DNA of 64,000 nucleotides from Ilumatobacter coccineus YM16-304. GTDB taxonomy: Bacteria; Actinomycetota; Acidimicrobiia; Acidimicrobiales; Ilumatobacteraceae. Below, piece by piece: positions 38,951-50,241 of the stretch. The first letter of the stretch is position 1; every line of letters starts with the position of its first letter. Position numbers and translations under genes: made by a program. A model generated the notes under the pieces. The model worked only from the letters and a program-made list of their open reading frames with translations. It did not search any database and had not been told where the DNA came from. The stretch spans positions 3,038,001 to 3,102,000 of the forward strand of contig NC_020520.1 in assembly GCF_000348785.1 (NCBI RefSeq), written 5' to 3'.

Positions 38951-39727
38951 TCAACGCTGCGCGGGGCGCGGTGCCGGCGGTTCGGCGATGACGGCTGCCT
39001 GCGCGTCGGAGATGGTGAGCAGACCGCCCTCGGCGAGACCGACCAGGGTGTCGAGCTGCGAGCGTGAGAACGCCATGCCTTCGGCGGTGCCCTGCACTTC
39101 GACGAAACGAGCCTCGCCTTCGGGCTGACCGTTGGCGCCGACCGAGCGGAGCATGACCACGTTCATGTCGACCTCGGCGGTCGAGTCCTCGATGTACGGG
39201 AGGTCGAGCACGGCGGTGCCGTCGACGATGCCGACGCTGATGGCCGAGCAGAACGAGTGCAGCGGGTTGGCGGCGAGCTCACCGGCGATGACCAGCCGCT
39301 GCAACGCGTCGTGCAGTGCGACGAAGCCGCCGCAGATGCTCGCGGTGCGTGTGCCGCCGTCGGCCTGGAGCACGTCGCAGTCGACGGTGACCTGGCGCTC
39401 GCCGAGCACCTTCATGTCGCACGCAGCGCGCAGCGAACGGGCGATGAGCCGCTGGATCTCGACGGTGCGGCCGCTCTGCTTGCCCTTGGCTGCTTCACGG
39501 CTGATCCGCTCGGGCGAGGCGCCGGGGAGCATCGAGTACTCGGCGGTGACCCAGCCCTTGCCGGAGTTGCGCATCCATCGGGGCACGTCGTCGTCGATGC
39601 TCGCGGTGCACAGCACGCGGGTGTTGCCGAAGCTGACGAGCACGGAGCCTTCGGCCATCTCGGTGAAGTCGCGTTGAAACGAGAGCGGGCGGAGTTCGTC
39701 GGCGGCGCGGCCGTCTGGGCGTGACAT
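38951..39727 (-). CDS. rph: Ribonuclease PH
   Basis: A 258-residue phosphorolytic exoribonuclease that trims tRNA 3' ends. Blocks typical of RNase [21 protein letters not shown] at the start, [48 protein letters not shown], and [19 protein letters not shown] with the phosphate-binding and metal residues. The ATG at 39727 gives MSRPDGR; longer in-frame starts are unlikely. It lies between murI (10 bp upstream) and rdgB, as in Mycobacterium. Confidence 0.96.
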   Translation of the reverse strand: MSRPDGRAADELRPLSFQRDFTEMAEGSVLVSFGNTRVLCTASIDDDVPRWMRNSGKGWVTAEYSMLPGASPERISREAAKGKQSGRTVEIQRLIARSLRAACDMKVLGERQVTVDCDVLQADGGTRTASICGGFVALHDALQRLVIAGELAANPLHSFCSAISVGIVDGTAVLDLPYIEDSTAEVDMNVVMLRSVGANGQPEGEARFVEVQGTAEGMAFSRSQLDTLVGLAEGGLLTISDAQAAVIAEPPAPRPAQR

Positions 39728-39737
39728 GTCGGAGAAG

Positions 39738-40547
39738 CTACCGGCTCGTGGGTGGCCACGGCTCGGTGGCGTCGAGCTCGGGGCCGAGGAGCCGGCTGCC
39801 GAGCTCACGGAAGACGTCGATGTCACCGCTCGAGGCGAACCGATGGACTCCGGTGCGTGACGAAGCCTCGCGCAGCAACCCCTCCTCGGTGAGGCGGCGC
39901 TGCACCGCGAACGCTGTCTCGTCGGCCGAACTGACCAGCGTGACGTCGGGTCCCATCACGTCGCCGATCGTGCGAGCGAGGAACGGGTAGTGCGTGCACC
40001 CGAGGAGGAGGGCGTCGATGTCGGCGCCGACGAGCGGTGCGAGCAGCCGTTCGGCGAGCACGGTCACCTCGTCACCGGTGGTCTGTCCGCGTTCGACGAA
40101 CTCGACGAAGCCCGGGCACGCCGCGCTCGACAGGGAGACAGGCACACCGGTGTCGGCCACGGCGCGCACGTACGCGCCCGACGACATCGTGCCGACCGTG
40201 CCGATCACGCCGACCCGACCGGTCGTGGTGGTGCCGACGAGCGCTCGAGCTCCTGGCCGTACGACGTCGATCACCGGAACGGGAAGTTCGCGGCGGAGTT
40301 CGTCGAGTCCAGCGGCTGTTGCGGTGTTGCAGGCGACCACCACGGCTTTCGCCTCGTAGTCACGCACCAGGCTCCAGGCCAGTTCGTGGGCGTACTCGCG
40401 CACGTCGTCGAGTGGCTTCGATCCGTACGGGTACCGCCCGGTGTCGCCGATGTAGACGAGGTCCTCGTTGGGCAACAGGTCGATCGTGGCCCGAGCCACG
40501 GTGAGCCCACCGAAGCCGGAGTCGAACATTCCGATCGGCCGATCCAT
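39738..40547 (-). CDS. murI: Glutamate racemase
   Basis: A 269-residue cofactor-independent racemase that supplies D-glutamate for peptidoglycan. [14 protein letters not shown] at the start, [11 protein letters not shown] with the first catalytic cysteine, and [12 protein letters not shown] with the second are all intact. The ATG at 40547 is used; the open frame runs far upstream only in shadow of the next gene. It is followed by rph and rdgB in tight spacing. Confidence 0.96.
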   Translation of the reverse strand: MDRPIGMFDSGFGGLTVARATIDLLPNEDLVYIGDTGRYPYGSKPLDDVREYAHELAWSLVRDYEAKAVVVACNTATAAGLDELRRELPVPVIDVVRPGARALVGTTTTGRVGVIGTVGTMSSGAYVRAVADTGVPVSLSSAACPGFVEFVERGQTTGDEVTVLAERLLAPLVGADIDALLLGCTHYPFLARTIGDVMGPDVTLVSSADETAFAVQRRLTEEGLLREASSRTGVHRFASSGDIDVFRELGSRLLGPELDATEPWPPTSR

Positions 40548-40603
40548 CGCCCGAGATCCTACGTGGAGCGGCACCGCCCTGATCGTCGGGCGACTCGACG
40601 GGG

Positions 40604-41455
40604 TCAGTCGTCGTCGACGCGTTCGGCGCTGACGTCGTCGGCCGGGTCGAGGTCGGCCAGCGGTGTTCTGGGCGCCAACGACGACTCGAAGACCGGTGTC
40701 GCCGTCGGTTCGACCCACGTCTCGGTGCTCGCCGATCGGCCTTCCCATCGGGCGACGTAGCCGTCGGGACGCACTTCGAGCGCCCATTCGGTGGTCACGC
40801 CCGAACCCGACACGACCCGGAGGGCCCAGTCGTGGAACTCGTGGGGAAGGCGCGCCTGGAACGCGTCGGTGTCGAGGGTGATGCGGTAGCGGTCGTAGTC
40901 GCCGGCCGACTCCTCGGCGGTGATCTCGACGAACGGGTAGGCCAGCGGCGGAATGATCTCGTTGACGTTCATCGGGCGAACGCGCCGCAAGCCGAGCACG
41001 CGATCGCGGTTCGTCTCGGCCACGTCGGCGAGCCGCCACTCGGGCTCGCTCGGACTCGACCGCCAGAACTCGTTGCCCGCTGCTTCGGTGAGGTGGTCGA
41101 GCGCCCCGGCGTCGTCGTAGAACGTCATCCGAGTCCGCAGGGTCGCCGCGTCGTGGGTCATCGTGTGCGTGACCTGACCGTCGAGCTCGTATGTCATCGT
41201 GAACGACGCGAATGCGGCGGCGTCGGGCTCGGGATACTCGACCGGCCACGGGTTGGTGGCGCGCACCGCTGGGGCTGCGCTGGCGTCGAGTTGCGGGAGT
41301 GCGAACGTCTCGACGGCGATCCAGCCGCCGACTGCGGCGCCGCCGATCACGGCGAGCGAAACGACTCGTCCGACGATGCCGCCGACCCGACGGCCGATGT
41401 TGCTCGAACGAGCGGGGGCCGATGACTGTGCCGGGTCTGTGTTCATGGGGTGCAT
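40604..41455 (-). CDS. Single-pass membrane protein, unknown
   Basis: A 283-residue protein with a short cytoplasmic tail, one membrane helix (VVSLAVIGGAAVGGWIAVETF, about residues 30-50), and an outer domain of about 220 residues with WRLADVAETNR and TLDTDAFQARLPHEFHDWALRV. The outer domain resembles, in its order of elements, the C-terminal domain of the next protein upstream (TDGFSEQFPFMYADAF versus TDAFQARLPHEF), so the two may be related paralogues. Start ATG at 41455 lies one base after the upstream gene's stop (TGAGATG). Confidence 0.72.
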   Translation of the reverse strand: MHPMNTDPAQSSAPARSSNIGRRVGGIVGRVVSLAVIGGAAVGGWIAVETFALPQLDASAAPAVRATNPWPVEYPEPDAAAFASFTMTYELDGQVTHTMTHDAATLRTRMTFYDDAGALDHLTEAAGNEFWRSSPSEPEWRLADVAETNRDRVLGLRRVRPMNVNEIIPPLAYPFVEITAEESAGDYDRYRITLDTDAFQARLPHEFHDWALRVVSGSGVTTEWALEVRPDGYVARWEGRSASTETWVEPTATPVFESSLAPRTPLADLDPADDVSAERVDDD

Positions 41456-41456
41456 C

Positions 41457-43280
41457 TCAGCTCTCCTGCTCGGCCATCGGCACGGGGACGATGCCGACGT
41501 CCTGGAAGCCGGGCAGCGCCGGCGCGATGTCGTGGTACGTGAACACGATCGAGGCATCGGAGTCGCCACCGAGTTCGATCTGTCGCACGATGCCGAGGTC
41601 GTCGACCCACAGGCCGATCGTCTCCTCGAAACGCACGCCGAAGAATGCGTCGGCGTACATGAACGGGAACTGTTCGGAGAATCCGTCGGTGTCGAGTTGG
41701 ATCTCGTAGTGGCGCACCGTGGTCGGACCGGCCGGCCGAACGACGCCCGGTCGCGTCGACGTCGACGCAGGTTCGTCGGGCACCACGTTGTCGATCACGT
41801 CGTCGAGCATGCCGTCGGAGTTGCCCGACGTCGAGATCCGACCGCCGTCGTCGGCATCGTCGTCGTTCTCCAGGGCGGTGTCGACGACCACGTCGAGCGG
41901 AACGACAGGAAGCACCTCGTCGGTCTCCGAGAGCACGCGTACGTAGGGCACCATCTCGGGCGGCACGATGTCGCCGAAGACGATCGCTCCTGCCGCGATC
42001 TGTCGCGACTCGGCGACGCTCTCGGCGAACAACGGATCGTCGGTCACGGCGACCCAGGGGCTCGACGAATCCGGCCGAGCGGCGATCGTGTCGCCGCGAA
42101 CGTCGATCATGTACGCGAAGGGCTCGCCGTCGTCGGTGCCGGTCTCGTCGATGGTGATCGCACCGGACGAGAGATCGTGGCGGATCGTGGTGGTGATGGA
42201 GTCGGTGGCGTTCTCGACGTCGACGACGACGTGCATGTAGCGACCGCTGGGTCGCTCGGCGGCCGCGGTGGGCAGGCCACTTCCGATCGCCGGCAGGAAC
42301 GTGGACGCTTCCTGTGCCGCTGCGGTGTCCGACTCCGCCTGGCGTCGCTCGTACTCGTCGAACCCGAAGCGGGCTCCCGCGCCGAGGCCGCCGACGAGAA
42401 TGGCTGCGAGGACGACGCGTCGGATCTGCTGACCGGTCGACCGCTTACCGACGCGACGGGCCGCGGTCGGCCGGGCACCGGACTGGGCGCTCTGGATCGC
42501 TTGGATCTGCTCGATCGTGAGACCTTCGGTCCCGGGGATCGCACTCGTTGCCGCCGCCGGCGCAGCTGCTGCCGGCTGCGGCGGGGCGATGGTCGGGAGC
42601 TGCGGAGCGACGGCGGTCGGCAGTGCCGCACCAGCGGGCGCCATCGGATCCACAGCAGGCGCCATCGGATCGATCGCCGGCGCCATCGGATCGGTCGCGG
42701 GCGCGGCGGGATCGATCGCCGGAGCCGTCGAAGCGGCCATCGAAGCGACCGGGGCCGGCGACGGAGCAATCGGATCGGCTGTGGGCGTGAGGGCGTCGAC
42801 GGGCGACGCCGGGGGCGACGCAGCGATCGGCGCATCGCCGACGGGAGCAAGTGTCGGGAGTGGCCCGGTCGCCGTCGGAGTGACCGGGTCGGCAGCGGAG
42901 TCGACCGCGTCGGCGGGCATCGTCGCAGCGACGAGAGGCACGGACGGCGGGACGGCACCGGCGTGGGCATCGGCGTCGAGCGGTGCTGCCGCCTCGGTCG
43001 GGATCGTCGCAGCCGCGCCGTCGACGAGGGCGAGCTTCGGAAGCGATGAACCACCGAGGGTGATGGTCCCGCCCACAGGAGACGACGTCGGGGCAGGCGT
43101 GACGGGTGCTTCGGGTACGTCGATCGGCGCGAACGCCGAGAGAGTCGGCTCAGGCGTCGCTGGAGCAGCGGGCGACGGCGTTGGTGACACCGCAGGTTCC
43201 CAGCCCGGCAACGATGGAAGTGCGGGCGGAGCGGTCACGCCGTCCGAACTGGTCGGCGGCGGCGGTGGAGGTTGCGACAC
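41457..43280 (-). CDS. Membrane protein with long Pro/Ala-rich cytoplasmic part, unknown
   Basis: A 607-residue protein. The first 280 residues are low-complexity (P, A, T), including a repeated AxDPMAP unit (DNA 42630-42720) and a short helix GLTIEQIQAIQSAQSG before the membrane. One helix (RRVVLAAILVGGLGAGARF, about 290-310) is followed by a 290-residue outer domain with SGRYMHVVVDVEN and HYEIQLDTDGFSEQFP. No enzyme motif. Paired with the smaller paralogue downstream; the stop and next start are adjacent, so they are co-translated. Confidence 0.72.
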   Translation of the reverse strand: MSQPPPPPPTSSDGVTAPPALPSLPGWEPAVSPTPSPAAPATPEPTLSAFAPIDVPEAPVTPAPTSSPVGGTITLGGSSLPKLALVDGAAATIPTEAAAPLDADAHAGAVPPSVPLVAATMPADAVDSAADPVTPTATGPLPTLAPVGDAPIAASPPASPVDALTPTADPIAPSPAPVASMAASTAPAIDPAAPATDPMAPAIDPMAPAVDPMAPAGAALPTAVAPQLPTIAPPQPAAAAPAAATSAIPGTEGLTIEQIQAIQSAQSGARPTAARRVGKRSTGQQIRRVVLAAILVGGLGAGARFGFDEYERRQAESDTAAAQEASTFLPAIGSGLPTAAAERPSGRYMHVVVDVENATDSITTTIRHDLSSGAITIDETGTDDGEPFAYMIDVRGDTIAARPDSSSPWVAVTDDPLFAESVAESRQIAAGAIVFGDIVPPEMVPYVRVLSETDEVLPVVPLDVVVDTALENDDDADDGGRISTSGNSDGMLDDVIDNVVPDEPASTSTRPGVVRPAGPTTVRHYEIQLDTDGFSEQFPFMYADAFFGVRFEETIGLWVDDLGIVRQIELGGDSDASIVFTYHDIAPALPGFQDVGIVPVPMAEQES

Positions 43281-43362
43281 ACCTCTGACTTCGGCGCCGA
43301 TTCACACGACCTTGAATCCGACACCACTCCACGCGGCGCTCGCGCCTCGCTTCAGACGTTGC

Positions 43363-44349
43363 TCAGAAGTAGATGATCTTCTCGGCGTTGGCCTCGGCCA
43401 CGTCGAGGTCGTCGGTGTACGCGCCCGTCGACAGGTACTTCCAGCCACCGTCGCACACGATGAACACGATGGTGCCCGACTCGATCTGCCCGGCCACCTT
43501 CGCGGCGCCCGCCATCGCGGCACCGGCAGAGATGCCCGCGAAGATGCCGCATTCGTGCACGAGACGGCGCGTCCATTCGATCGACTCTCGCGGCCGAACG
43601 ACGCGCTTGCGGTCGAGGAGGTCGTAACCGTTCCAGTTCTCGAACACGGGCGGGATGTAGCCCTCGCCGATGTTGCGGAGTCCTTCGACGCGTTCGCCGA
43701 GCGGTGGTTCGACGGCGACGATCTGGATGGTCGGATCGTGCTCTTTGAGGTAGGTGCCGGTCCCCATCAGCGTGCCGCTCGTGCCGAGGCCGGCGACGAA
43801 GTGCGTGATCTCGGGGACGTCACGGATGATCTCGGGACCCGTGCCCTCGTAGTGCGCCCGGGGGTTGGAGTCGTTGGCGTACTGGTACGGGAAGAACCAG
43901 TCGGGGTGCTCCGCGGCCATCTGCGTCGCTCGGGCGACGGCGCCGTTCGAGCCCTCTTCGCCAGGGGTCAAGATGATCTCCGCACCGAAGATCTCGAGCA
44001 TCTGACGCCGCTCGACCGAGACCGACGTCGGCATCAGGATCTTGATCGGATACCCCTTGAGCTGGGCGATCGCGGCGAGGGCGATGCCGGTGTTGCCCGA
44101 CGAAGGTTCGAGGATCGTCTGACCCGGCTGCAGGCGGCCGTCGGCTTCGGCCGATTCGATCATCCGCTTGGCGATGCGATCCTTCACCGAACCGAAGGGG
44201 TTCTGCATCTCCATCTTGGCGAGGATGCGCACGTTCGGGTTCGGCGACAGGTTCGAGACGTCGACCATCGGGGTGTTGCCGATCATCCCGAGCACGTCGG
44301 CGTGGCGGGTGATGGGCATGGGAGCGAGGGTGGGGGTGGTGGTACTCAT
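43363..44349 (-). CDS. cysM: Cysteine synthase CysM, sulfur-carrier-dependent type
   Basis: A 328-residue PLP enzyme. The PLP lysine is in NPFGSVKDRIA; EPSSGNTGIALA and GLGTSGTLMGTGTYL are the cofactor loops. The motifs SVERRQMLEIFGA, EITHFVAGLGT, GIFAGISAGA and GWKYLSTGAYTDDL match M. tuberculosis CysM (Rv1336), which makes cysteine from O-phosphoserine using the thiocarboxylated carrier CysO. The mec-type protease that matures the product is 1.7 kb away, but a cysO gene is not seen between them. Neighbours murI, rph and rdgB repeat the mycobacterial order. Confidence 0.93.
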   Translation of the reverse strand: MSTTTPTLAPMPITRHADVLGMIGNTPMVDVSNLSPNPNVRILAKMEMQNPFGSVKDRIAKRMIESAEADGRLQPGQTILEPSSGNTGIALAAIAQLKGYPIKILMPTSVSVERRQMLEIFGAEIILTPGEEGSNGAVARATQMAAEHPDWFFPYQYANDSNPRAHYEGTGPEIIRDVPEITHFVAGLGTSGTLMGTGTYLKEHDPTIQIVAVEPPLGERVEGLRNIGEGYIPPVFENWNGYDLLDRKRVVRPRESIEWTRRLVHECGIFAGISAGAAMAGAAKVAGQIESGTIVFIVCDGGWKYLSTGAYTDDLDVAEANAEKIIYF

Positions 44350-44430
44350 GCTGCTCCTTCTCCAACCGTGCGAAACGGCAGGTATTCCGACAATCCCGAT
44401 CCTAATAGTCGGGAATGCGTCTGCGGCAGG

Positions 44431-45963
<1,533 letters not shown>

Positions 45964-46083
45964 AGGTTCGAGCGTAGAGGCCGACGCGCCGAAGTGTCCG
46001 GCGTCGGACGCGAGTCCGCGAGTGCTCGCACGGCATCGCTGACCGGACTCGACCCGGTCGGCGGATCGGACCGATCGCCTGAC

Positions 46084-46500
46084 TCAGACGATCGCCAGCG
46101 GCTCGGCGACGATCTCACCGTCGACGATGCGGTAGCTCCGCACTTCGGGCGCCTCGCGCTTCAGGCTGACGATCACGTAGTGCCAGTCGGGCGAAATGGC
46201 TGCCGACACGTCGGTCGGGCTCGGGTAGGGCTCGGAGTGCGTGTGCGAGTGCACGACACAGTTGATCTCCCAGTCGTGGTCGTCGGCATCGGCCTCGGCG
46301 CGCATGTAGTCGTGTGCGTTGATCGTGTACACCCGCGCCGATTCGGCGTCGTTTCGACAGGGGTAGAACACCCGTCCGACGCTGCCCGGTCCCCCACCGA
46401 CGGCGGTCGGACCTGCGGCCAGCCCGCAGAACTCGAGCGGGTAGGCGTCGAGCGCTGCACCGACCATCTGCGCGTACACGTCACGAGTGAGCTGAAACAC
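46084..46500 (-). CDS. mec: Mec-like JAMM (Mov34/MPN) metalloprotease
   Basis: A 138-residue JAMM protein: PLEFCGL with the catalytic glutamate, then CVVHSHTHSEPYPSPTDVSAA with the two zinc histidines and aspartate. In M. tuberculosis Mec releases cysteine from CysO-cysteine; with cysM nearby the same role is likely here. The start is taken as GTG 46500 (VFQLTRDVYAQM), which keeps the gene clear of smpB on the other strand; an open frame upstream overlaps smpB and is not family-like. Confidence 0.88.
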   Translation of the reverse strand: MFQLTRDVYAQMVGAALDAYPLEFCGLAAGPTAVGGGPGSVGRVFYPCRNDAESARVYTINAHDYMRAEADADDHDWEINCVVHSHTHSEPYPSPTDVSAAISPDWHYVIVSLKREAPEVRSYRIVDGEIVAEPLAIV

Positions 46501-46543
46501 AGCAGCGAGGCTACCCACCCGTCCAGATACCCTCGGCGTGGTC

Positions 46544-47065
46544 ATGGCGAAGAAGGGCAAGAAGACCAAGAAGAGCAAGGGCACCGACGACGGCACCAAG
46601 CTGATCGCCAGCTACAAGCGCGCCTACCGTGACTACGAGATCCTCGACACGTACGAAGCCGGCATGGTCCTCACCGGCAGCGAGGTCAAGAGCCTCCGCG
46701 AAGGCAACGCGCAGATCGCCGAGGGCTACGCCCGTGTGCGTCGCGGTGAGATGTGGATCGACGGCATCCACATCCCGCCGTACACCAACGCGATCGGGTT
46801 CGGTGCCCACGACCCAGACCGCGAGCGCAAGCTCCTGCTCAACCGTGCCGAGATCGACAAGCTCGACATGCGCACCGCCCAGGGCGGTCTCACGATCGTG
46901 CCGCTGCGGCTGTACTGGAAGGGCGGCCGGGCGAAAATGGAGCTCGGGTTGGCGAAGGGTCGCAGCAAGAGCGACAAGCGCCACAACCTCGCCGAGCGAG
47001 ACGCCGATCGAGAGATGACCACGGCGCTCAACCTGCGCAACAAGTACGGCCACCTCGACGACTGA
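46544..47065 (+). CDS. smpB: SsrA-binding protein
   Basis: A 173-residue SmpB, the partner of tmRNA in rescue of stalled ribosomes. KLIASYKRAYRDYEILDTYEAGMVL, GTEVKSLREG-like (GSEVKSLREGNAQI), and KMELGLAKGRSKSDKR with the basic tail are family features. There is a lysine-rich N-terminal run (MAKKGKKTKKSKG). ATG 46544 is preferred to GTG 46538. Its RNA partner ssrA lies 3.9 kb downstream in this window. Confidence 0.96.
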   Translation: MAKKGKKTKKSKGTDDGTKLIASYKRAYRDYEILDTYEAGMVLTGSEVKSLREGNAQIAEGYARVRRGEMWIDGIHIPPYTNAIGFGAHDPDRERKLLLNRAEIDKLDMRTAQGGLTIVPLRLYWKGGRAKMELGLAKGRSKSDKRHNLAERDADREMTTALNLRNKYGHLDD

Positions 47066-47095
47066 TCGTCGAGGCGACCGCACGTCGTAGCTCGA

Positions 47096-48676
47096 TCAGG
47101 CGGGCACGGCGTCGCACGAGATGTAGCGACGGCCGAGCGCTTCCCACCCGATCTCGTTCGGGAAGGTGCCCGACACGCTGGTCGGGTCGACGGAGAGTGA
47201 TGTCTCGGCGAGCACGGCGCTGCAGAGGTCGAACCGGATCGCTCGGAGCGGATCGTCACCGGGCCACGGTCCGTCGTCGTCGACGCTGACGAGCCCGACG
47301 GCCATCAGCGCATCGGGCGTCGTGCAATCGACGACGAACCCGAGGTCGTAGGTGTCGGGGGCGAACGTGAAGCAGGTGCCCGGGTCGAGTTCGGCGATGA
47401 TCCGGTGTTCGCCCATGGCGGCCTCGAGGCCGACCTCGGCGATCGCGGCGTCGAGTGCGCCTGGTGACCCGACGACGACCCAGCAGTTGATGTCGTCGCC
47501 GAACGGTTCGCCGAGGCCGGTGTTCGCGTCGAACCCGACGCCCACTCCCGACGTCGAGAGATCGCGCCCGCCCAGGTACTCCGACACCGTCGGTGCACAG
47601 AGCTCGGTCACGAGGATCTCGGCCTCGATCGGGTCGGTCGGAAGGTCGCTGTCGGGCGGCGTGACGAAGCCGGCGAACTCGGAGTCGTGCGGCTCGGCGC
47701 AGTCGACGGGGTCGTGCCCTTCGCTGGGGATCTGGATGGCGCAGACGGGCTCGGCGTCACCGGTGTCGATGTACGCGACGCACGCTGCGCCACGCTGCTC
47801 TGCCACGGTCCATCCGATCTCGTCGGGGTACACGACTGCGACGGTGGACGAGATCATGTCGACCGTGGTGTCGGCGACGGCGGCGTCGCACAGCGCGAAG
47901 GCTTCGTCGACCAGCTCGTCCTGGCCCGGGTAGGCACGTGACTCGAGGGGCACGAACGCCACGACCTGTTCGACCCCTTCGGCGTCGCAGGGGTCGAGTC
48001 GGACGATGTCGAAGGAGTCGAGCTGTTCGTCGACCATCGAGTAGCAGTCGCCGGGTTCGAGCGAGCTCAGGAACGTGGCGTCGCCGAGGGCTGCGTCGAG
48101 CCCGACCTCGGCGATCGAGCCGACCAGGCTCCGTTCGGCGGTCATCGTCACCCAGCACTCGACGGGGTCCTCGAACGACTCGCCGAGCGGTGTGGGCGAG
48201 ACGAAGCCGATCTCGACCGTCACGACCGACAGATCCTTGCCGGTGTACGACGCCACGTCGGGCAGACAGAACCTTGCCAGCGTCGCCTCGAAGTCGGCTT
48301 CGTCACGGGGCGCGTTCTGCTGCGGCGGCGGCAGCAGCGAGACGAGTTCGGAATCATGCGGCTCATCGCAGTCGACCACCGCGTACTCGCCCAGCTCGAC
48401 TTTTTCGCCACACGTGACCGGAGGGGTGGGCATCGTTGCCGGCGGCTCGGTGCCGACCGGTTCGTCGGAGGTCGGTGGGTCGGTGGCGGGTGGATCGGTT
48501 GCCGGCGGATCGGTGACGGGCGGATCGGTCGGCGGTGGGGCCGTCTCCGAGGTCGCCGTGTCGGGCACTGCGGTCACGGAGGCGTCGTCGTCGGACCCTC
48601 CCCCACAGGCGGCGATACCGATCGCCGCCACGAGCAGCGTGGCGAGAACGGACGAAGGTCGACGTGGTGCGCTCAT
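47096..48676 (-). CDS. Lipoprotein with septum-formation-like repeats
   Basis: A 526-residue lipoprotein: signal peptide with lipobox IGIAAC, then a linker of DPPATDPP repeats (about 45-80), then four related segments with conserved cysteines around CDEPHDSELVS, CYSMVDEQ, CAEPHDSEFAG and CFTFAPDT. The C-x-x-PHD-x-E pattern is that of actinobacterial Septum_form-type domains. Anchored outside the membrane; role unknown. Convergent with smpB (30 bp apart). The ATG at 48676 is favoured because the signal peptide begins there; an earlier frame start adds an odd leader. Confidence 0.8.
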   Translation of the reverse strand: MSAPRRPSSVLATLLVAAIGIAACGGGSDDDASVTAVPDTATSETAPPPTDPPVTDPPATDPPATDPPTSDEPVGTEPPATMPTPPVTCGEKVELGEYAVVDCDEPHDSELVSLLPPPQQNAPRDEADFEATLARFCLPDVASYTGKDLSVVTVEIGFVSPTPLGESFEDPVECWVTMTAERSLVGSIAEVGLDAALGDATFLSSLEPGDCYSMVDEQLDSFDIVRLDPCDAEGVEQVVAFVPLESRAYPGQDELVDEAFALCDAAVADTTVDMISSTVAVVYPDEIGWTVAEQRGAACVAYIDTGDAEPVCAIQIPSEGHDPVDCAEPHDSEFAGFVTPPDSDLPTDPIEAEILVTELCAPTVSEYLGGRDLSTSGVGVGFDANTGLGEPFGDDINCWVVVGSPGALDAAIAEVGLEAAMGEHRIIAELDPGTCFTFAPDTYDLGFVVDCTTPDALMAVGLVSVDDDGPWPGDDPLRAIRFDLCSAVLAETSLSVDPTSVSGTFPNEIGWEALGRRYISCDAVPA

Positions 48677-48766
48677 GTAACCATCGTGACCCTCGCTCGT
48701 GAACCCGTCGTGAACGAGTCGCTGCCCGCACACTCGATCACCCCGCAGCGAGCGAATCCCGGGCGC

Positions 48767-48801
48767 GAATGGGCCCCGCTTCGGTGAAGCGGGGCCCATT
48801 C
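48767..48801 (-). terminator. Perfect 16-bp hairpin
   Basis: GAATGGGCCCCGCTTC, GGT, GAAGCGGGGCCCATTC. It lies 49 bp past the stop codon of the helical lipoprotein gene on the minus strand and before the next lipoprotein gene. Strong stem but no U-run. Very likely an end-of-transcript structure. Confidence 0.7.
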
Positions 48802-48849
48802 GATTGGGGGAGATTGTCCAGCCGATTCAGCGAGAATCGGCCAGGGTCG

Positions 48850-50241
48850 TCAGCTGATGGCTGCCACGATGCCGGTCGACAGCAGCAGCGCCGCCATCGG
48901 CATGTGCTGACCGGCCGCACGGAGCTGCGTGAACGCAGCCGTGTCGCCTGCGGCCAGCGAATCGATGGCCGCGGTCAGGGTTGCGACGTGCTCCTCGAGA
49001 CCCGGGATCAGGGCGTCGGGAGTGATCTCGCCGCCGGTGATCTCCTCGAAGAAGGCGCCGGCTGCCTGCTGGTAGCCCTCGAGATCGGTCAGCGCCTGGG
49101 CGACCATCTCGTCGTCGCCGGTGGCCACGCCGAGCGTGTAGTCGACGAAGAAGCCGATGTGCTCACGCCAGAGACCCTTGAAGGCCTCACCGTTCTCTTC
49201 ACCTGCAACCGACGCAACGGTCTCCGACAACCGGACGGTGTTGCCGTCGAGCGTTGCGACTGCGGCCTGCACGGCCGGAGCCTCGAGGTCGCCGCCGGCT
49301 TCGAGCGCCTGCTCGATGGCGATGCCAGCGAGGTAGACGTGCTCTTGCAGTTGGAAGGTGAGGGTCGAGCGAACTTCGGCCGGCTGGCTGTCGGTCGCAC
49401 CAGGGAAGGTGTCGGGCAGGGCCTCGACGATGCCGGTCGCCAGCAGGTTGGCGGCGCCGCTCATGTGCTGCGCTGCGGCCTGCAGCTTGTCGAAGGCATC
49501 CGTCTCGCCAGCGACGAGAGCGTCGATGGCGGTCGTGAGGGTCGCAACGTGCTCCTCGAGGCCGCCGACGAGAACGTCGGCCTGAATGGCTCCGCCGGTG
49601 ATCTCTTCGAAGAAGGCGCCAGCAGCTTGCTGGTAGCCCTCGAGATCGGTGAGGGCCTGGGCCTTCATGTCTGCGTTGCCGGTTGCTTCGCCGAGCGTGT
49701 AGTCGACGAAGAAGCCGATGTGCTCACGCCAGAGACCGAGGAACGCTTCACCGTTCTCTTCTCCTGCGATCGAGCCGACCGCGTCGGCGAGGGCGACGGT
49801 GTTCTCGTCGAGTGCTGCGACCGCTGCGGCGGTCGCCGGCTCCTCGAGGTCGCCGCCAGCGTCGAGCGCTGTCTCGAATGCGACGCCGGCGAGGTAGACG
49901 TGCTCCTGGAGCAGGCTGGTGAGCGTCGCACGGAGCGAGGATGCGCCGTCGTCGACGGCGAAGGCGGCGGCTTCAGCAGGCGCCTCTTCTTCGGTGCCCT
50001 CCTCTTCCATGCCTTCTTCTTCCATTCCTTCTTCCATGGCTTCCTCTTCCATGGCTTCTTCTTCGGCGGGGGCTTCGGCTTCCTCTTCCATCGCCTCGTC
50101 GGCGGGGGCCTCGGTGACCGGAGCCTCGGCGACGGCGTCGGTCGTGACCGGATCGGCGTCGTTGCTGTCGCTGCCACAGGCGGCGGCGGTCATCGAGACC
50201 ACGGCGGTGAGGGCGAGCATCTTGCGAGCTGAATAGCGCAT
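48850..50241 (-). CDS. Lipoprotein with two tandem four-helix (ferritin-like) domains
   Basis: A 463-residue lipoprotein (lipobox TAAAC at about residue 22). An acidic linker of EEEAMEEE-type repeats (about 45-90) is followed by two domains of about 165 residues, roughly 100-270 and 285-450, that are close copies of each other. Each has LQEHVYLAG, ENTVALADAVGS/GNTVRLSETVAS, GLWREHIGFFVDYTLG, LTDLEGYQQAAGAFFEEITGG and GLEEHVATLT. Conserved E, H and Y in the helices suggest a metal or haem site, but I cannot name the family. The gene is divergent from a cupredoxin lipoprotein, hinting at a redox or metal role outside the cell. Confidence 0.8.
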   Translation of the reverse strand: MRYSARKMLALTAVVSMTAAACGSDSNDADPVTTDAVAEAPVTEAPADEAMEEEAEAPAEEEAMEEEAMEEGMEEEGMEEEGTEEEAPAEAAAFAVDDGASSLRATLTSLLQEHVYLAGVAFETALDAGGDLEEPATAAAVAALDENTVALADAVGSIAGEENGEAFLGLWREHIGFFVDYTLGEATGNADMKAQALTDLEGYQQAAGAFFEEITGGAIQADVLVGGLEEHVATLTTAIDALVAGETDAFDKLQAAAQHMSGAANLLATGIVEALPDTFPGATDSQPAEVRSTLTFQLQEHVYLAGIAIEQALEAGGDLEAPAVQAAVATLDGNTVRLSETVASVAGEENGEAFKGLWREHIGFFVDYTLGVATGDDEMVAQALTDLEGYQQAAGAFFEEITGGEITPDALIPGLEEHVATLTAAIDSLAAGDTAAFTQLRAAGQHMPMAALLLSTGIVAAIS

